The notes under the pieces were generated by a model that was not told the origin of the DNA, did no database searches, and saw only the letters and a program-made list of their open reading frames with translations. 64,000 bases of DNA from Streptomyces sp. TP-A0874. GTDB taxonomy: Bacteria > Actinomycetota > Actinomycetes > Streptomycetales > Streptomycetaceae. Where the stretch lies: positions 1-64,000 of the forward strand of contig NZ_BBZK01000015.1 in the NCBI RefSeq assembly GCF_001748085.1, read 5' to 3'. Positions within the stretch are counted from its first letter, which is position 1. Each line of letters starts with the position of its first letter. This document shows positions 34,670-44,528 of the stretch, one piece after another. Position numbers and translations under genes: made by a program.

Positions 34670-35554
34670 TCAGGCGTCCCGGCGTCGGTCCCGGACCTCC
34701 GGGAGCCGCTGGAAGCCGCCCGACGCGTAGGTGGCGACGGCGCCGGCGTTGGAGCTCGGGGTGCAGACGAGCGCGCTCGACGAGCCCAGCTTCCGGAGCG
34801 CGGCCGCCGCGGCGACGGTGATCGCCCTTCCGTAGCCGTGACCGCGGTGCTCCGGGTGGACGCCCATCGGTTCGAGCAGCCCGGGCTTCCCCGGCCCGGC
34901 CGACCACACCGTCACCGCCGCCACCGCCTCGCCCCGGCCGTCGTACGCGACGAGGCACCGGGCGTCGGCGTACGGCGTTCCGGCGGCCATCGCGTGCCAG
35001 CGCTCGTCGGTGAACGTCGGGCTGTCGAACGAGGCCCGGTGCACGGCGGTCCGCTCGGGCACCCGCTCCGGTCCGGTCACCTCGATCCGCACGCCCGGGT
35101 CCCGGACGGGCTCCGCTAGGTCGCGGCGGAGCGGGGTCCACGGCTCGTCGGTGTCCCAGCCGGCCGCGGAGAGCAGCTTCTGGACGAGCGCGCCCGCCGG
35201 CGCCTCGACGTACGCCTTCCCCTCCGGCAGTACACCGCGCCCCGGCTCGCTCAGGTCCGCGACGAGCCGCCGCGCCAGTTCCTCGTCCCGCCGGGCGTCC
35301 GGCGCGATCGTCAGCCGCAGCAGGCCCGGGCCGTCCAGCAGTCCGACGGCGAGGATCCGTCCGTCCCGGCTCCAGGTCCGGACCGCCGCGGCCGTCGCCT
35401 CCGCCCCGAACCGCCAGTACCAGCCCACATCGCCCGGGTGCAGCTGCATCGGGGCCCCGTCGTACTGCCAGTCGCGCAGCGCGCCCAGGGCACCGTCCAA
35501 CCCGTCGACTCCCGGCTTACCCAACACCATGGCCATGGCCCGATCCCACACCAC
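34670..35554 (-). CDS. GNAT-family N-acetyltransferase
   Basis: A 294-residue acetyltransferase that looks like two GNAT folds in tandem. The C-terminal one (residues 145-294) is intact: the acetyl-CoA loop is MGVHPEHRGHGYGRAITVAA, the Q/RxxGxG/A motif being HRGHGYG, followed by VCTPSSNAGAVATYASGGF. The N-terminal one (residues 30-130) is degenerate. The substrate is unknown. Of several starts, the GTG at 35554 has GGAG nine bases upstream; ATG codons at 35536 and 35530 are alternatives. Confidence 0.75.
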   Translation of the reverse strand: MVWDRAMAMVLGKPGVDGLDGALGALRDWQYDGAPMQLHPGDVGWYWRFGAEATAAAVRTWSRDGRILAVGLLDGPGLLRLTIAPDARRDEELARRLVADLSEPGRGVLPEGKAYVEAPAGALVQKLLSAAGWDTDEPWTPLRRDLAEPVRDPGVRIEVTGPERVPERTAVHRASFDSPTFTDERWHAMAAGTPYADARCLVAYDGRGEAVAAVTVWSAGPGKPGLLEPMGVHPEHRGHGYGRAITVAAAAALRKLGSSSALVCTPSSNAGAVATYASGGFQRLPEVRDRRRDA

Positions 35555-35635
35555 CGGCCGATGCTCCGCACCCGGTTTTCGGACGACACGGCGCGGGCTC
35601 CCGCCGACGCTCGGAGCAGGCGCCGGGAACGGCGC

Positions 35636-35671
35636 GAGGGCGGCACCCCCCGGTCAGGGGGTGCCGCCCTC
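35636..35671 (-). terminator. Terminator after groEL
   Basis: A perfect 15-bp stem: GAGGGCGGCACCCCC at 35636-35650 against 35657-35671, with a six-base loop. It ends 34 bases beyond the groEL stop. Confidence 0.75.
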
Positions 35672-35704
35672 GGTACGTCGCCTGGACGGCTGATCCTTGA
35701 GGGA

Positions 35705-37327
<1,623 letters not shown>

Positions 37328-37473
37328 GTGAAGTGGTCCTCCCAGGACTTTGGGGTCCCCCCGGCCTAAGGGGGGAGGATTTCTCCGGACCGCGCTGGCG
37401 CCCGCGACGGACGGCCTGCCTGCCGTTCGGTTCCTTGCCCCGACGGCCTGCGGACCTCACCGACCCGGTCCTT

Positions 37474-37535
37474 CTGTCACTCTCACTAGGAGAGTGCTAA
37501 CGCAATGATTAGCACTCGACCCATCCGAGTGCAAG
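37474..37535 (-). promoter_or_regulatory. Tandem CIRCE operators with groEL promoter
   Basis: TTAGCACTC-N9-GAGTGCAAG at 37509-37535 matches the CIRCE consensus in 16 of 18 arm positions. A second, poorer copy, CTGTCACTC-N9-GAGTGCTAA, lies at 37474-37500, eight bases away. On the minus strand TTGCAC (37534-37529) and TAATCA (37511-37506) are 17 bases apart, so the better CIRCE overlaps the promoter. HrcA is the expected repressor. Confidence 0.85.
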
Positions 37536-37615
37536 CGGGCACCGCTGACGGCCGGCCACCGAAGGACCCCGCCGCGGGCGACGACGGGCGCGCGACCCGC
37601 TCCCGGGAAGGCCGA

Positions 37616-37646
37616 GGGGCCCGCGCCCCGTCGGGACGCGGACCCC
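37616..37646 (-). terminator. Terminator after cspA-type gene
   Basis: GGGGCCCGCG at 37616-37625 pairs with CGCGGACCCC at 37637-37646 with one mismatch, 23 bases after the stop codon of the small cold-shock gene. Confidence 0.6.
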
Positions 37647-37668
37647 TCTCTCGATCGGATCAGTCGCG

Positions 37669-37872
37669 CTAGCCGGCGACGCGGACCATGTCCGCCTGCG
37701 GCCCCTTCTGGCCCTGCGAGATCTCGAACTCGACCCGCTGACCTTCTTCGAGGGTGCGGTAGCCGTCCATCTGAATCGCGCTGTAGTGCACGAAGACGTC
37801 CGCACCACCGTCGACCGCGATGAAGCCGTACCCCTTCTCCGCGTTGAACCACTTGACGGTGCCTTGAGCCAT
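37669..37872 (-). CDS. CspA-type cold-shock protein
   Basis: A 67-residue single-domain RNA/ssDNA chaperone. RNP1 is KGYGFIAV and RNP2 is VFVHYSA; the N-terminus is MAQGTVKWFNAEKG. It has the standard length of the 7-kDa family and ends in VRVAG. The ATG at 37872 is preceded by GGGGAGTTAGGG. The upstream 380 bases hold no gene and include a symmetric element at 38142-38184, which may be part of a long leader or another promoter's control site. Confidence 0.95.
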   Translation of the reverse strand: MAQGTVKWFNAEKGYGFIAVDGGADVFVHYSAIQMDGYRTLEEGQRVEFEISQGQKGPQADMVRVAG

Positions 37873-38141
37873 CCCTAACTCCCCTATTACTGGCCCTTGC
37901 GCAGGACCGCACTCCGCGGACCCGGGTCAGACCTCGCCACACCTGAGCCCTCCCATACCCGGACAGCAAGGGAGAGACCCCCATGGGGCGTGCGCCGGAA
38001 CGCGTCGACCGCGGCTGAATGTATCTGCATAGCTGCCCTCTGCAACAGGCCACCAGGACGAGAATTCTGACGGCCCGCAAAGGAAGATCTCCCCGCAATT
38101 CCGCGGATCTCCGGGCAACTCGGGCCAGGCAAAACGCACTT

Positions 38142-38184
38142 ACGCGACAAATGGCATTCACACTTCAGATGCATCTTGTCGCGT
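38142..38184. repeat. Inverted repeat upstream of the cold-shock gene
   Basis: ACGCGACAA at 38142-38150 is perfectly complementary to TTGTCGCGT at 38176-38184. The 25-base loop carries an inner GCAT/ATGC pair, and a T-run follows on the plus strand. The rest of the 425-base region 37873-38297 shows nothing else apart from the terminator at 38254-38283. The element could be an operator or a terminator. Confidence 0.5.
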
Positions 38185-38253
38185 TTTCATAACGGGCCAC
38201 CGAGGGCCAACGCGGGGATCGCCACAACTGTACCGCGCTCAAGGGCATGGAAT

Positions 38254-38283
38254 TGCCCCCTCCGCTTGTCGGCGGAGGGGGCA
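38254..38283 (-). terminator. Terminator of the thrC-sulfur carrier operon
   Basis: TGCCCCCTCCG at 38254-38264 pairs perfectly with CGGAGGGGGCA at 38273-38283, 15 bases past the stop of the sulfur-carrier gene. Confidence 0.75.
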
Positions 38284-38297
38284 GCCCACTCCTCGGC

Positions 38298-38612
38298 TCA
38301 GGCGCCCGGACCTTCGGGCTGTGCTCGGAGGTGTCCGGAGCCGCCGGCGACCGCGGGGATGATCGACACCCCCACGCCGTCCGGCGTACGGGTCTCCAGC
38401 CCCTCGGCGAAGCGCACGTCCTCGTCGCCCACGTAGACGTTGACGAACCGGCGGAGCTTCCCGCTCTCGTCCAGCACCCGGGCGGCGATCCCCTCGTGGT
38501 TCCGCTCCAGGTCGGCGAGGACGTCGGCGAGGGTGGCGCCCTCGGCCGTCACCTCGGACCGGCCACCGGTGTAGGTGCGCAGAATGGTCGGAATGCGAAC
38601 GTTGACGCTCAT
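38298..38612 (-). CDS. MoaD/ThiS/CysO-like sulfur-carrier protein with C-terminal tail
   Basis: A 104-residue ubiquitin-like protein. It begins SVNVRIPTILRTYTGG, has FVNVYVGDEDVRF in the middle and reaches the hallmark IIPAVAGG at about residue 90. In CysO/MoaD proteins that diglycine is the C-terminus and receives a thiocarboxylate; here 14 more residues (SGHLRAQPEGPG and one Ala) follow. The tail would have to be removed, as Mec removes an added cysteine from CysO. The ATG overlaps the thrC stop (ATGA). It may supply sulfur for cysteine made from O-phosphoserine or a related acceptor. Confidence 0.85.
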   Translation of the reverse strand: MSVNVRIPTILRTYTGGRSEVTAEGATLADVLADLERNHEGIAARVLDESGKLRRFVNVYVGDEDVRFAEGLETRTPDGVGVSIIPAVAGGSGHLRAQPEGPGA

Positions 38613-39910
38613 GCGAGTCCTGCCTCTCGGAACGAGTCCAGATCCGGACGGATGATGGCGGACGGTCCGGCGGTCTCGGCCACCGCGTCCAGGGTCTTCA
38701 GCCCGTCGCCGGTGTTCAGCACGACGGTCTCCTCGGCCGGATCGATCCGGCCGCTCGCCAGCAGCTTCCGCAGCACCCCGAGGGTCACTCCACCGGCGGT
38801 CTCGGCGAAGATCCCCTCGGTGCGCGCGAGCAGCCGGATCGCCTCGACGATCTGCCCGTCGTCGACGTCCTCGACGGCCCCGCCGGTCCGCCGCGCGATG
38901 TCCAGCACGTAGGGGCCGTCGGCCGGGTTGCCGATCGCCAGCGACTTGGCGATGGTGTCCGGCTTCACCGGCCGTACGACGTCCCGGCCCTCCTTGAAGG
39001 CCCGCGCCACCGGGGAGCACCCCTCCGCCTGGGCGCCGAAGATCCGGTACGGCTTGTCGGCGACCAGCCCGAGCCGGACGAGCTCCCGCAGCCCCTTGTC
39101 GATCTTGGTGAGCTGGGATCCGGAGGCGATCGGGATGACGAGGTTGTCCGGCAGCCGCCACCCGAGCTGCTCGCAGATCTCGTAGGCGAGCGTCTTGGAG
39201 CCCTCGCCGTAGTACGGGCGCAGGTTGACGTTGACGAAACCCCAGTCCGCGCCGATCGGGTCCCCGATCAGTTCGCTGCAGAAGCGGTTGACGTCGTCGT
39301 AGGTGCCCTCGATGCCGACCAGGTCCCCGCCGTAGACCGCGGCCATCACCACCTTGCCCTGTTCCAGGTCGTGCGGGATGAAAACGCAGGAGCGCAGTCC
39401 GGCCCGGGCGGCGGCGGCTCCCACGGCCCCGGCGAGGTTGCCGGTGGAGGAGCAGGACAGGGTGGTGAAGCCGAAGGCCCGGGCGGCTTCGACGGCGATC
39501 GCCACCACCCGGTCCTTGAACGAGTGGGTCGGGTTCCCCGAGTCGTCCTTGATGTGGAGCCCGCCCTCGATCCCCAGCTCGCGGGCGAGGTTCTCGGCCT
39601 TCACCAGCTTGGTGAACCCCGGGTTCAGGCTGGGGTGGGCGGCGGCGTCGGCGGGCACCGGGAGCAGCGGCGCATAGCGCCAGATGTTGTCCGGCCCGGC
39701 GGCGATCCGCCGCCGGAGGGCCTCCGGGTCGCCCTCGGGCAGCTCGTAGGCGACTTCGAGCGGCCCGAAACAGGCCTGGCAGGCGAAGCTCGGGCCGAGC
39801 GGGGAGCGCTCCCCGCACTCCCGGCAGGAGAGCGCCGCGGCGGGCCCCAGATCGACGGCGTCCGCGGTGTCCCGGGTGTTCTCGGCGTGTGTGGTGGTTG
39901 GCGCAGCCAT
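38609..39910 (-). CDS. thrC: Threonine synthase
   Basis: A 433-residue PLP enzyme that converts O-phosphohomoserine to threonine. It has the long N-terminal form with a zinc-ribbon-like CRECGERS...CQACFG near residues 25-50, the PLP lysine in HSFKDRVVAIA near residue 117, SSTGNLAGAVGAAAARAG, and the GVTLGVLRKL tail. The ATG at 39910 gives the N-terminus MAAPTTTHAENTRD; a start at 39934 is also possible. It is translationally coupled to the sulfur-carrier gene, an association that recurs in actinomycetes as I recall. Confidence 0.93.
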   Translation of the reverse strand: MAAPTTTHAENTRDTADAVDLGPAAALSCRECGERSPLGPSFACQACFGPLEVAYELPEGDPEALRRRIAAGPDNIWRYAPLLPVPADAAAHPSLNPGFTKLVKAENLARELGIEGGLHIKDDSGNPTHSFKDRVVAIAVEAARAFGFTTLSCSSTGNLAGAVGAAAARAGLRSCVFIPHDLEQGKVVMAAVYGGDLVGIEGTYDDVNRFCSELIGDPIGADWGFVNVNLRPYYGEGSKTLAYEICEQLGWRLPDNLVIPIASGSQLTKIDKGLRELVRLGLVADKPYRIFGAQAEGCSPVARAFKEGRDVVRPVKPDTIAKSLAIGNPADGPYVLDIARRTGGAVEDVDDGQIVEAIRLLARTEGIFAETAGGVTLGVLRKLLASGRIDPAEETVVLNTGDGLKTLDAVAETAGPSAIIRPDLDSFREAGLA

Positions 39911-40261
39911 GTAGGCGAGGCTCCTTCTCCTCATCTTTCCCACGGCGTACTTCGCCATGAGCCGGAATTGGCACCTTCCCCTCGTCGGGAGCCTCGCGCC
40001 GCGGTGACGCTGAGCGCGTCCACCGACACGAGACCGACGGGATGGTTGCCGGGGCTTCTACGGGCCGTTCCCTCTGCCCCTCTGGATGAGCGGTATGGCA
40101 CCGGGTGCGGAGCACTCGGGCATTTGTTCGCGCGGCGGCCCCCGTGTGGAGGCCCGACACGCATTGCTCAAGACTGTAACCGAAGGGCAGGGGCGGTCGA
40201 GCCGCCGTCCGAAACCCGAGATGGCCTCGGGAGATCACTGACACCAGGGAGACGAGAGCAC
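39911..40261. other. Divergent promoter region between thrC and gpgS
   Basis: 351 bases with no gene. I saw no convincing riboswitch, operator or consensus promoter hexamer pair. Confidence 0.4.
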
Positions 40262-41248
40262 GTGCTGGAAGAGGTCGAACGCTGGATGGATCGGCGCTCC
40301 TGGTCGGCCGCCGACCGTTCGCTGGAGCTGCTGCTCACCGCGAAGAAGGCGGCGGGCGCGGCGGGGACGATCAGCGTGGTGCTTCCGGCCCTGGACGAGG
40401 AGGCCACGGTCGGTTCGATCGTCCGGACGATCCGCGAGGAGCTGATGACGCCGGGCACACCGCTCGTCGACGAGTTGGTGGTGCTGGACTCCGGCTCCAC
40501 CGACCGGACCGCCGGGGTGGCGGCCGAGGCGGGGGCCCGGGTGGTGCACCGCGACTCCGTGCTGCCCCGGCTGCCCGCGCTGCCGGGCAAGGGAGAGGTG
40601 CTCTGGCGGTCGCTGCTGGTCACCAGCGGCGAGATCGTCTGCTATGTCGACTCCGACCTGCGGAATTTCCGCTCCCGCTTCGTCTCCGGCATCGTCGGCC
40701 CGCTGCTCACCGATCCCGAGCTGCAGCTGGTCAAGGCCGTCTACGACCGGCCGTTGGAGAACGGCGGCGGGCAGGGCGGCCGGGTCACGGAGTTGGTCGC
40801 GCGGCCTCTGCTCAACCTGCACTGGCCGCAGTTGGCCGGCTTCGTGCAGCCGCTCGGCGGCGAGTACGCGGCCCGCCGCTCGCTGCTCGAACGGCTACCG
40901 TTCCCGGTGGGCTACGGGGTCGAGTTGGGCATGCTCGTCGACTCGTTGGAGCTGGTCGGTCTGGACGCGCTCGCCCAGGTGGATGTCGGTGTGCGCCACC
41001 ACCGCCACCAGGACGACCCGGCGCTGGGTCGGATGGCCGCCACCATCTACCGCACCGCGCAGGCCCGGCTGGCGGGCCGCGAGCGGTTCGCCGGGAGCGG
41101 GCCGGTGCGCCCGCTGCTGACCCAGTTCCACCGCTCCGCGGAGGGCGGTTTCGAGCCGAACGTGCACGAGGTGCCGACGGAGGAGCGTCCGCCGATGGTG
41201 ACCGTGCCGGAGTACCTGGCCCGGCGGGCCGCGGGCCGCGTCGCCTGA
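40262..41248 (+). CDS. gpgS: Glucosyl-3-phosphoglycerate synthase
   Basis: A 328-residue GT-A glycosyltransferase (GT81-type) that joins glucose from a nucleotide sugar to 3-phosphoglycerate. The nucleotide part begins TISVVLPALDEEATVGSIV, the metal-binding motif is CYVDSDLRNF near residue 125, and the acceptor loop is GFVQPLGGEYAARR near residue 200. A late RHHRHQDDPALGRMA is also family-typical. In mycobacteria the product starts methylglucose lipopolysaccharide; in other bacteria it gives glucosylglycerate, an osmolyte. The GTG at 40262 has GGAGAC upstream. otsA and otsB lie 5-6 kb downstream. Confidence 0.92.
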   Translation: MLEEVERWMDRRSWSAADRSLELLLTAKKAAGAAGTISVVLPALDEEATVGSIVRTIREELMTPGTPLVDELVVLDSGSTDRTAGVAAEAGARVVHRDSVLPRLPALPGKGEVLWRSLLVTSGEIVCYVDSDLRNFRSRFVSGIVGPLLTDPELQLVKAVYDRPLENGGGQGGRVTELVARPLLNLHWPQLAGFVQPLGGEYAARRSLLERLPFPVGYGVELGMLVDSLELVGLDALAQVDVGVRHHRHQDDPALGRMAATIYRTAQARLAGRERFAGSGPVRPLLTQFHRSAEGGFEPNVHEVPTEERPPMVTVPEYLARRAAGRVA

Positions 41249-41290
41249 CCCGCCGGGGGGCCGGGGGACGGCCCCCCGGCCCCCGGCGGG
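41249..41290. terminator. Bidirectional terminator between gpgS and the conservon
   Basis: A very GC-rich hairpin: 41249-41267 pairs almost perfectly with 41272-41290 around a four-base loop. It begins at the gpgS stop and faces the cvnD stop at 41350. Confidence 0.7.
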
Positions 41291-41349
41291 CGCACCGCGC
41301 CGCCGGGGACGCCATGGCGTCGTCGTGTGGTGGTCGGACGGGTCCGGGG

Positions 41350-41970
41350 TCAGGAGACCTCGGAGGCCGCGGTCAACGAGTAGAGGTAGTGCATCAGCCG
41401 GAGCAGTACGTCCCGGCTGGAGGACCGGTCCCGCGCGTCGCAGTACAGGATCGGCACGGCGGGCGGCAGGTCGAGAGCGGTCCGCAGTTCCTCGATGGAG
41501 TGCTGTTGCGAGTCGGGGAAGTTGTTGACCGCCACGACGAACGGCATCTCCAGGTCCTCCAGTCGGCCCAGGACGTCGAAGCTGACGTCCAGCCGCCGGG
41601 AGTCGACCAGGACGACCGCGCCGAGCGCCCCTTCGAAGAGGCCCTTCCAGAGGAACCAGAAGCGTTCCTGGCCCGGGGTTCCGAAGAGGTAGAGCACCAT
41701 GCTGTCGCTGATGCTGATGCGGCCGAAGTCCATCGCGACCGTGGTCTCGGTCTTGCTGGCCACTCCGGCGGTGTCGTCCACCCCCACCCCGGCCTGGGTC
41801 ATCGTCTCCTCGGTGGTGAGTGGCCGGATCTCGCTCACCGCGCCCACCATGGTGGTCTTCCCGACCCCGAATCCGCCCACCACCACGATCTTGGCTGACG
41901 TACTCACCGATGCCGGCAGCCGGTCCTCGGCCCTCGGCTGGTCTATCGTCTCAAAGCTGTTCGAGTCCAT
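41350..41970 (-). CDS. cvnD: Conservon GTP-binding protein CvnD
   Basis: A 206-residue Ras/MglA-like GTPase, the fourth member of the conservon membrane-signalling unit. The P-loop is VVVGGFGVGKTT near residue 32, the switch region holds the DTAGVASKTETTVAMDFG stretch, and the G3 motif appears as LFGTPGQERFW. It has no lipid-anchor box. The ATG overlaps cvnC by 20 bases. As in heterotrimeric G-protein logic, it is proposed to assemble on CvnA with CvnB and CvnC. Confidence 0.92.
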   Translation of the reverse strand: MDSNSFETIDQPRAEDRLPASVSTSAKIVVVGGFGVGKTTMVGAVSEIRPLTTEETMTQAGVGVDDTAGVASKTETTVAMDFGRISISDSMVLYLFGTPGQERFWFLWKGLFEGALGAVVLVDSRRLDVSFDVLGRLEDLEMPFVVAVNNFPDSQQHSIEELRTALDLPPAVPILYCDARDRSSSRDVLLRLMHYLYSLTAASEVS

Positions 41971-42310
41971 GGATCACCGCTTGGATCAGTTCACGGTCAG
42001 GTAGCAGGGCGGCCGGAATACTCGACCGGGCGCTCACATGGCCCTCTTCCAGCAGGGTGGCCAGCAGAGCGGTGATCACGCTGACTGGGAGGTGGAGGTA
42101 GGAGGAGATCTCCACCACGGAGAGTGGAGAGCTGCACAGGCGCACGATCGCCGCGCGCTCCGGCTGCATACGGGAGTCGGGGGGCGACTCCGCGCAGATG
42201 AGCGTCGTCAGGTCAAGCGGTTCCTCTCCCGTGCCGCTCCGGCCGCCGGTGATGACGTAAAACCGGTCGGGTCGCCCTTCGTCCCATTCGCTCTCCTCCG
42301 GTGTGCTCAT
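41951..42310 (-). CDS. cvnC: Conservon DUF742 protein CvnC
   Basis: A 119-residue winged-helix-like DUF742 protein. It begins with a variable acidic leader, then RFYVITGGRSGTGEEPLDLTTLI, and includes ERAAIVRLCSSPLSVVEISSYLHLPVSV. It starts five bases after the cvnB stop. Confidence 0.92.
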   Translation of the reverse strand: MSTPEESEWDEGRPDRFYVITGGRSGTGEEPLDLTTLICAESPPDSRMQPERAAIVRLCSSPLSVVEISSYLHLPVSVITALLATLLEEGHVSARSSIPAALLPDRELIQAVIHGLEQL

Positions 42311-42315
42311 GTGCC

Positions 42316-42708
42316 TTACCTGCCATCGCGGGGTGGACTCGTCAGGTGCTCGCCGATACGGGCCACCAGGTCGCGCATGCGCTGCCCCATCAGCCCGGAA
42401 TCGACCCCATCGTCGGCCAGGACCGCCAGGTAGGCCCGGTCACCGGCCGCCATGAGATAGAAGAAGCCGCCACTGACCTCGATGACGACCATGCGCATGA
42501 CGCCGTCGCCGTGCGGGAACTCCGCCCCGACAGCGGCCGACAGGCTCTGCAGGCCGGCACACGCCGCCGCCAACCGGTCGGCGGTGTCCATCTCGGTGTC
42601 GTACCTGGCCATACAGAGACCGTCCGCCGACAACACGACCACATGGCGTGTGTGAGGGACACTGGATGCCAGGTCCTTGAGCATCCAGTCCATGTTCTGC
42701 TGGATCAC
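42316..42708 (-). CDS. cvnB: Conservon roadblock/LC7-domain protein CvnB
   Basis: A 130-residue roadblock-fold protein that is likely the GTPase regulator of CvnD, by analogy with MglB. The fold is apparent in MDWMLKDLASSVPHTRHVVVLSADGLCMA and in MRMVVIEVSGGFFYLMAAGDRAYLAVL. The GTG start at 42708 overlaps the cvnA stop (GTGA). Confidence 0.92.
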   Translation of the reverse strand: MIQQNMDWMLKDLASSVPHTRHVVVLSADGLCMARYDTEMDTADRLAAACAGLQSLSAAVGAEFPHGDGVMRMVVIEVSGGFFYLMAAGDRAYLAVLADDGVDSGLMGQRMRDLVARIGEHLTSPPRDGR

Positions 42709-44261
42709 AGCTCTTCCCTCTTCTGCTCGGCCCCGTCGCCGTCGCTCTGCGGCCGCTCCGGGGGCGTCCTGTCTTCGCTCTGACTGCTGGTGAAGGCGGC
42801 CAGCCACTCGCCCGGGGGACGCGCCGGCTGGTCCGTGGCGGCCGTCGCACCCCGGTCCGGCTCCATCCCGGAGGTCCCGGTCAGCGGCCCCGTGGGCGGC
42901 GCGGTGTCCTGCGTCCGGCGCCGGCGGCTGCTGCGCTGCGGGAGGCCCCCGGTGGTGCGGCGCGGGCTTCCGTTGACCATCCCGGCCGGCTGCCTGCTCC
43001 GGCCGGTGCGCTGCGGCAGTCCGCTGGCGGTCTGCTGAGGGGTGCCGCCCATCGTCGGACGCTTGGTGGGCCGGGCGGTGGCGCCGGCGGCCGCGGCGAT
43101 GCCGTACAGACGCCCGTCGGCCGGCTCGGTGGTCAGCGCCTCGCGCGGGATGACGAGCACGGCGCGGACGCCGCCGTAGGCCGACTCCCGCAGGGAGACA
43201 CGGAAGTTGTTGGCCCGGGCCAGACGTCCGACGACCGCCAGGCCGAGCCGCGGCGTCTCGCCGAGGTCGTCGAGGTCGATGCCTTCCTGGGCCTGCCTGA
43301 GCATGACCTCGGCGCGCGTCCTGCCTTCGGCGCTGAGCCCCAGGCCGCCGTCCTCGATCTCGACCGCGATACCGGACTGGACCTCGGTGGCGGAGAGGTG
43401 CACCTGGGTCTGCGGCGGCGAGTAGCGGGTCGCGTTGTCCAGCAGTTCGGCGACGGCGTGGATGAGCGGTTCGACGGTGGGCCCCACCACGGCGATGTCG
43501 CCGACCGGGTGCAGCGTCACACGCGGGTAGTCCGCGATCCGCGACATCGCCCCGCGCAAGACGGTGACCAGGGGGAAGGCGCTGCTCCAGCGGCGTCCGG
43601 AGCGGGCTCCGCCGAGGACGGCGACGCCGTCCGCCAGTCGACCGGTCAGCGCGTTGTAGTGGTCCAGCTGCATCAGGTCCTTGACGACCTGCGGGTTGCT
43701 GCCGTGCCGGTTCTGCATCTCCCGGACTTCCTCGGCCTGCTGGTGCACGATCGCCTGGACCCGGCGGGCGATGCTGACGAAGGCGCGCTGTGCCGAGTCG
43801 CGCAGCCCCTCCTCGGCCGCGACCGCCTCCAGGACGGTGCGCACCACCGCGGTCCTCGCCCCGTGCAGCGAGACCCCCTGGTCGGGGTCGGAGCTGACCT
43901 GGTGCAGTACCTCCTCCACCGAGGCGCCCTGCAGCAGCAGTTCCACCGCGTCCGGCAGCACCTGCTCGGCCAGCAGGAGCATGTCGGCGTCCTGGCGCTC
44001 GCTCTGCCGCTGCAGTTCGTCGGCGCGGCCCGCCAGTGCGGCGGAGTGGGCCAGCAGCCGGCGTCTGGTGACGGCCGTCGCCACCCACAGCAGCACGAGC
44101 GCGACGCCACCGCACCAGGCGACCGGGACGCGGGCGGCGGGGTGGACCAGGAAGCAGATCAACACCGTGGCCGCGATCAGCAGGCCACTGGCGGCCACAC
44201 CGGGCCAGGCTGACGCCGGTCGGTGTTCTCCGGATGACTCTCCGGAACGAACCATTGACAT
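42705..44261 (-). CDS. cvnA: Conservon sensor protein CvnA (histidine-kinase-like ATPase)
   Basis: A 518-residue membrane protein. Two helices lie at about residues 20-38 and 44-62, with only a short outside loop. A helical stretch follows, without a typical phospho-accepting H-box. The HATPase_c domain spans about residues 250-360, with HAVAELLDNATRYSPP as N-box, VEIEDGGLGLS as G1 and LAVVGRLARANNFRVSLRESAYGGVRAVLVIP. The last 140 residues are low-complexity and basic. The start at 44261 has an in-frame ATG six bases later. No cvnE cytochrome P450 gene follows the operon. Confidence 0.9.
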   Translation of the reverse strand: MSMVRSGESSGEHRPASAWPGVAASGLLIAATVLICFLVHPAARVPVAWCGGVALVLLWVATAVTRRRLLAHSAALAGRADELQRQSERQDADMLLLAEQVLPDAVELLLQGASVEEVLHQVSSDPDQGVSLHGARTAVVRTVLEAVAAEEGLRDSAQRAFVSIARRVQAIVHQQAEEVREMQNRHGSNPQVVKDLMQLDHYNALTGRLADGVAVLGGARSGRRWSSAFPLVTVLRGAMSRIADYPRVTLHPVGDIAVVGPTVEPLIHAVAELLDNATRYSPPQTQVHLSATEVQSGIAVEIEDGGLGLSAEGRTRAEVMLRQAQEGIDLDDLGETPRLGLAVVGRLARANNFRVSLRESAYGGVRAVLVIPREALTTEPADGRLYGIAAAAGATARPTKRPTMGGTPQQTASGLPQRTGRSRQPAGMVNGSPRRTTGGLPQRSSRRRRTQDTAPPTGPLTGTSGMEPDRGATAATDQPARPPGEWLAAFTSSQSEDRTPPERPQSDGDGAEQKREEL

Positions 44262-44359
44262 CCTCGAACCATGGGAAGGGAATCGGGGGCGGGATCAGCC
44301 TGAGAACGCTGTTCGGAGGCAAGCGAACAGGCGACCGGCCGTGGGCCTGAGGCGGTACC

Positions 44360-44519
44360 AGTGCCACAGCAGGCAACGTTCGCCCGTGGAAGGGCGGCTT
44401 CCGGCGGCTGCTCGCGGCGCGCCGGTCAGAAGCTCGTACTGGTACTCGGACTTCCGGCCGGTGTCGGCGAGAGCGCGCGTCGGGCGTCGCGACGGGCGAA
44501 CGTTGCCTGTTGGGGCACT
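44360..44519. repeat. 160-bp element with 28-bp terminal inverted repeats
   Basis: 44360-44387 and 44492-44519 are inverted copies matching in 26 of 28 positions. The perfect core is CAGGCAACGTTCGCCCGT (44370-44387). The 104-base interior is non-coding. No target-site duplication is clear. It lies just upstream of cvnA and may be a MITE-like remnant or a folded leader. Confidence 0.6.
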
Positions 44520-44528
44520 TGTTGCCTA

